NCBI GenBank assembly: GCA_013329925.1
Contig: DUJK01000140.1
Location: 1-7,461, forward strand
Source: Candidatus Poseidoniaceae archaeon
Lineage (GTDB): Archaea; Thermoplasmatota; Poseidoniia; Poseidoniales; Poseidoniaceae
Length of the DNA stretch: 7,461 nt
Direction: 5' to 3'
Shown: in pieces, positions 4,576 through 7,461 of the stretch
Layout of the letters: every line of letters starts with the position of its first letter
Numbering within the stretch: position 1 is the first letter of the stretch
Made by a program: the position numbers and the translations under genes
The notes under the pieces: generated by a model
Seen by the model: only the letters and a program-made list of their open reading frames with translations
Told to the model about the DNA's origin: nothing
The model's database searches: none

Positions 4576-7461
4576 ATGGAAGAGAAAACAACAACATTGC
4601 GAAACTCTCCAGCACCAATGCTTGGGTGGCTTATTGCACCCCTTGCAGTAATGCTGGCAATCGCAGCAATTATGGTCGCAGGATTTGACTTTGACCTAAA
4701 CCTAGAAAATATGACGCCGATGCTGCTAGTTGCAGTTGCGGCTATCTTGGGTATGACTCCAAGAATTGTCAGAGATAATGGTGCCGTAAAACTCTCTTCC
4801 TCGGCTCTTTCTCTTGCTACATTGGGTGCGGCAATGGTTGGCCATCAAGCAATTATTCACTTGACTGACCAAGGTGCATTCACGGCGCTACAATTCCTTG
4901 TAGTTGCTTTTGGTGTATTTTTGTTTGATTCACGAGGTCGTCATGAGTTTGCTACAATGCTTACATTTGCCGTCATTGGAGTCAATGTAGGTATGGTCGC
5001 TGCTGGCTCGTACAACAATGATTTAGTTACTGTCTACACTCATACAGATGGCTCACTCAAAGATGTTCTGAATCTCCAGAGGCAAGCACTTGGCTATGTG
5101 TTTTTCAGTTATTTGACAATATTTGTACTCCTTGGATTACTCACCGCAGTGCTTGCAAGAGGAACATTAAACCCAGCAGGAGAAGAAGGTTGGTTTTCTA
5201 AGATCGCTCAACATCAAGGGTATTACAATAAATCAACTCTACCTTTGCAAATTGCGGTAGCAGTCTGGATTCTAGCACACATTGGCAGTCTATATCATTT
5301 CGATGCTGTCTCGTTGGCAGATAAACTAGGAGTTACTGGAGGGGAGCCTCTTGGAAACAACAGAAGTTATCCTGTAATCGAGGGTTACCACGGTCACTTT
5401 GGCTTTTGGGGTGCATTCTTTACTGGTATGGTGGCAATGGTAGTTGCTGGAATGGCAGCTGAGAAATGGTATACACGTTCAATGTTTATCGGTTCTATGT
5501 GGGCGCTTTACTTGGTGTCTTCATGGTACGAAGCAGGCATTTGGGAATCAGAGCAACTTGAGGGTACTTGGGGTTCACTAATTTGGCTTGGTTTCACATT
5601 CTTTATTTGTGTTGGAATATACATGATTTCAACCCACGAGAAATATGGTGGATGGGCAAATCTAGACGACCACGAAGCCAGCGGTGCAAGAAAATTCTGG
5701 GACGCTCATTGGTCTAGCTTTATGGTTGGAATGGCTTTCTTTTTCGGATTAGTAATCAGAACACAGTGGTACATTGTTCCGTCAATGAATGCCTTTGGAA
5801 CTGGAGATTGGGACATGACTGGAGGTTCTGACCCTTGGTACATGAAGCGGGTTGTAGATTATATCTTAGCTAATAATGCACATTTGATTTTTGATGCAGA
5901 CCGGGCTTATCCACTTGGTGGCGTCAATCCACGTCCACCATTGTTCACTTGGTCCATTGCACTACTGGCAATGATTTTGGAGCCAATGCTTGGTGATGAC
6001 GCTGTTTGGTACGCAATACTAGGTCTGCCAGCAATTTACGGGGCACTTACCATATTCCCTATTGCGACAATCGCCAGAGACAACTTCGGCAAGTCTACTG
6101 CTGTAGTTGCTGCTTGGTTAATTGCTTTCATGCCAGCCCACGTCTCTCACTCGACTTGGGCTCTTGCAGACCACGATGCATTCGTTATGTTGTTCATTTC
6201 AATGGGATTCATGTTCTGGTTCAAAGCCATCAAATATTCTAGCAATGATCGCCTAACTAGGAATTCCTCTCCACGAATTTCATCGATTTTGCAATCCTTT
6301 GGCGTCATCGCTAGAGAGCGTAGACCAGCCATGGCTTTTGCCGTACTGGCTGGTGTGTCGTTTGGTATTGCTTCTTTAGCTTGGAAAGGATTCGTAGTCG
6401 GTCCAAGCATTCTGTTCTTGGCATACTTTGCTCAAGTTGCACTAAACATGTTCCGTAGAAAGGATTCAACTTCACTCAATGCGCTATTCTTGGCAATGTT
6501 GGTATCCAACCTTCTTATGGCATTACCATTCTATGCACATCCGCAGATGAATCTTGTTCTTGATGGAACAGGATTGCAACCATTCTTGTTCGTGCTAGGA
6601 TTCACACTTGCCATTGCATATGTTACAACAGGGTTTAGAGACAAGCCTTGGTTACTTGTTTTGGGAACATTATTCGTTGCAGCAACAGTATTCTTCGTGA
6701 TATTATTTGTTTTGAAACAACTAGAATACAGCAATGCCTGGGATGTCCTGTTCACCGGAAGCGGATATTTCACTAAGACTAAGATCTTCGGAACAGTTGC
6801 TGAGGCAAATGCACCGGATAGAGGTCAGTTATTCGCTCAGTTAGGACCTATTGTATTGGTGCTTGCATTGACTATGGGATTCTATGCTCTATGGTCAACT
6901 TTTAGAAACAAGAATCAGACTCATCTATTCTTTGGTATATGGATATTCACTGCAAGTTACATGTCGTGGACTGCTGCAAGATTTATGTTCAATGCAACAC
7001 CTGCAGTAGCAGTGCTTGGTGCATGGGGAATAGTCGCTCTGTGGAATAAAGCAAATTTCCACGGGTTGGTAAAGGCATGGAAAAAATTCGGAATCAGAAC
7101 TCCAGCAGATAGAATTGCAGGTGCTAGAAGAGCAGTATGGAGGACTCCATCTTTCTCAGCTATATTGCTGATTATGATACTAGTCGGTGGACAACAATTC
7201 ACCTATGGATTAGATGCTGCAATACCAGGTAGCGATGAAGGTGAAGATGATATTGATGAAAACATCTACAACCTTATTCCTGATGCTCTAAGGTGGGAAC
7301 TAGCAGGGTTTTCAGTTTTGGATAGTAGTGCATATTCTGGCAACTGGTATCTAGGCTCCTTTGGTTCTGGATTCAATGATTACGGCTGGAATAGTGCTTA
7401 TGATTGGATGACACAACAAGATGCTCAAATGCCATACTCGCAAAAACCAGCATTCGTATCA
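4576..7461 (+). CDS. aglB: AglB/STT3-family oligosaccharyltransferase with an extra N-terminal multi-spanning domain (3' truncated by window)
   Basis: The frame from ATG 4576 is open for 962 codons and runs off the window. The STT3/AglB core starts near residue 375: a first helix (378-402), then an external loop with the first acidic metal motif GSDPWYMKR (D419) and AYPLGGVNPRPPLFTW (445-460). The second acidic motif is WALADHDAF (D532, D534), and the TIxE/SVSE-like motif is TVAE (740-743, E743). The late-helix arginine segment AARFMFNATPAVAVLG follows at 800-815. Residues 937-962 are the usual lead-in to the catalytic WWDYG, expected in the next codons. The protein would transfer glycan from a lipid carrier to Asn in N-X-S/T outside the membrane. 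Residues 1-375 are unusual: about ten predicted helices (near 16-36, 46-62, 76-95, 101-120, 123-145, 173-195, 222-241, 275-296, 300-316, 334-352) with no counterpart in ordinary AglB, where the acidic motif lies near residue 45. The start is supported by GAGGG. Confidence 0.88.
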   Translation, partial: MEEKTTTLRNSPAPMLGWLIAPLAVMLAIAAIMVAGFDFDLNLENMTPMLLVAVAAILGMTPRIVRDNGAVKLSSSALSLATLGAAMVGHQAIIHLTDQGAFTALQFLVVAFGVFLFDSRGRHEFATMLTFAVIGVNVGMVAAGSYNNDLVTVYTHTDGSLKDVLNLQRQALGYVFFSYLTIFVLLGLLTAVLARGTLNPAGEEGWFSKIAQHQGYYNKSTLPLQIAVAVWILAHIGSLYHFDAVSLADKLGVTGGEPLGNNRSYPVIEGYHGHFGFWGAFFTGMVAMVVAGMAAEKWYTRSMFIGSMWALYLVSSWYEAGIWESEQLEGTWGSLIWLGFTFFICVGIYMISTHEKYGGWANLDDHEASGARKFWDAHWSSFMVGMAFFFGLVIRTQWYIVPSMNAFGTGDWDMTGGSDPWYMKRVVDYILANNAHLIFDADRAYPLGGVNPRPPLFTWSIALLAMILEPMLGDDAVWYAILGLPAIYGALTIFPIATIARDNFGKSTAVVAAWLIAFMPAHVSHSTWALADHDAFVMLFISMGFMFWFKAIKYSSNDRLTRNSSPRISSILQSFGVIARERRPAMAFAVLAGVSFGIASLAWKGFVVGPSILFLAYFAQVALNMFRRKDSTSLNALFLAMLVSNLLMALPFYAHPQMNLVLDGTGLQPFLFVLGFTLAIAYVTTGFRDKPWLLVLGTLFVAATVFFVILFVLKQLEYSNAWDVLFTGSGYFTKTKIFGTVAEANAPDRGQLFAQLGPIVLVLALTMGFYALWSTFRNKNQTHLFFGIWIFTASYMSWTAARFMFNATPAVAVLGAWGIVALWNKANFHGLVKAWKKFGIRTPADRIAGARRAVWRTPSFSAILLIMILVGGQQFTYGLDAAIPGSDEGEDDIDENIYNLIPDALRWELAGFSVLDSSAYSGNWYLGSFGSGFNDYGWNSAYDWMTQQDAQMPYSQKPAFVS

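Noticed and set aside
6006..7202. Short open frames at 6006-6242 (+), 6147-6410 (-), 6531-6773 (-) and 6957-7202 (-)
   Set aside because: All lie inside the continuous oligosaccharyltransferase frame, whose motifs are clearly in frame with ATG 4576.
1..7461. Search for a CRISPR array, tRNA, insertion sequence or defence island
   Set aside because: No regularly spaced repeats, cloverleaf, transposase or terminal inverted repeats were seen; the genes are housekeeping, lipid, envelope and transport functions.

Overview
The window looks like marine euryarchaeal DNA, most likely a Thermoplasmatota lineage such as Marine Group II/III (Poseidoniales-like). The archaeal assignment rests on two genes: a complete CDP-archaeol synthase (carS, ether-lipid synthesis) and a large AglB/STT3-type oligosaccharyltransferase. 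AT-rich DNA, very short intergenic gaps, TATA-like boxes, apparently leaderless starts beside a few GAGGG Shine-Dalgarno starts, and an acidic-tailed secreted protein fit this. The exact lineage is inference.

Layout. Positions 1-219 (+) hold the 3' end of an unidentified acidic, probably extracellular protein. Positions 241-582 (+) encode a complete SMR (EmrE-like) efflux protein. Three bases beyond its stop, and convergent with it, lies 586-2322 (-): a 578-aa protein with a signal peptide, beta-solenoid-like repeats, six N-glycosylation sequons, a C-terminal membrane anchor and an acidic tail. Upstream of it on the same strand is carS (2384-3061, -). A 95-bp divergent promoter region separates carS from purD (3157-4440, +), the purine-biosynthesis ATP-grasp enzyme. 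After a 135-bp gap carrying a promoter-like site and a leader hairpin comes an open frame from 4576 to the window edge (+). It is the N-terminal 962 codons of an AglB/STT3 protein with a striking ~375-residue extra multi-spanning N-terminal domain. The window stops just where the catalytic WWDYG motif is expected.

How the genes relate. carS supplies the archaeal membrane lipid backbone. AglB would transfer lipid-linked glycan to Asn in N-X-S/T on exported proteins. The sequon-rich anchored surface protein at 586-2322 is a plausible substrate encoded in the same neighbourhood. purD is housekeeping and shows no functional link. No tRNA, rRNA, CRISPR array, insertion sequence or other mobile element was seen, and no gene-free stretch exceeds 300 bases. 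I do not see a new multi-gene defence-like system. The most novel item is the N-terminal extension of the oligosaccharyltransferase.
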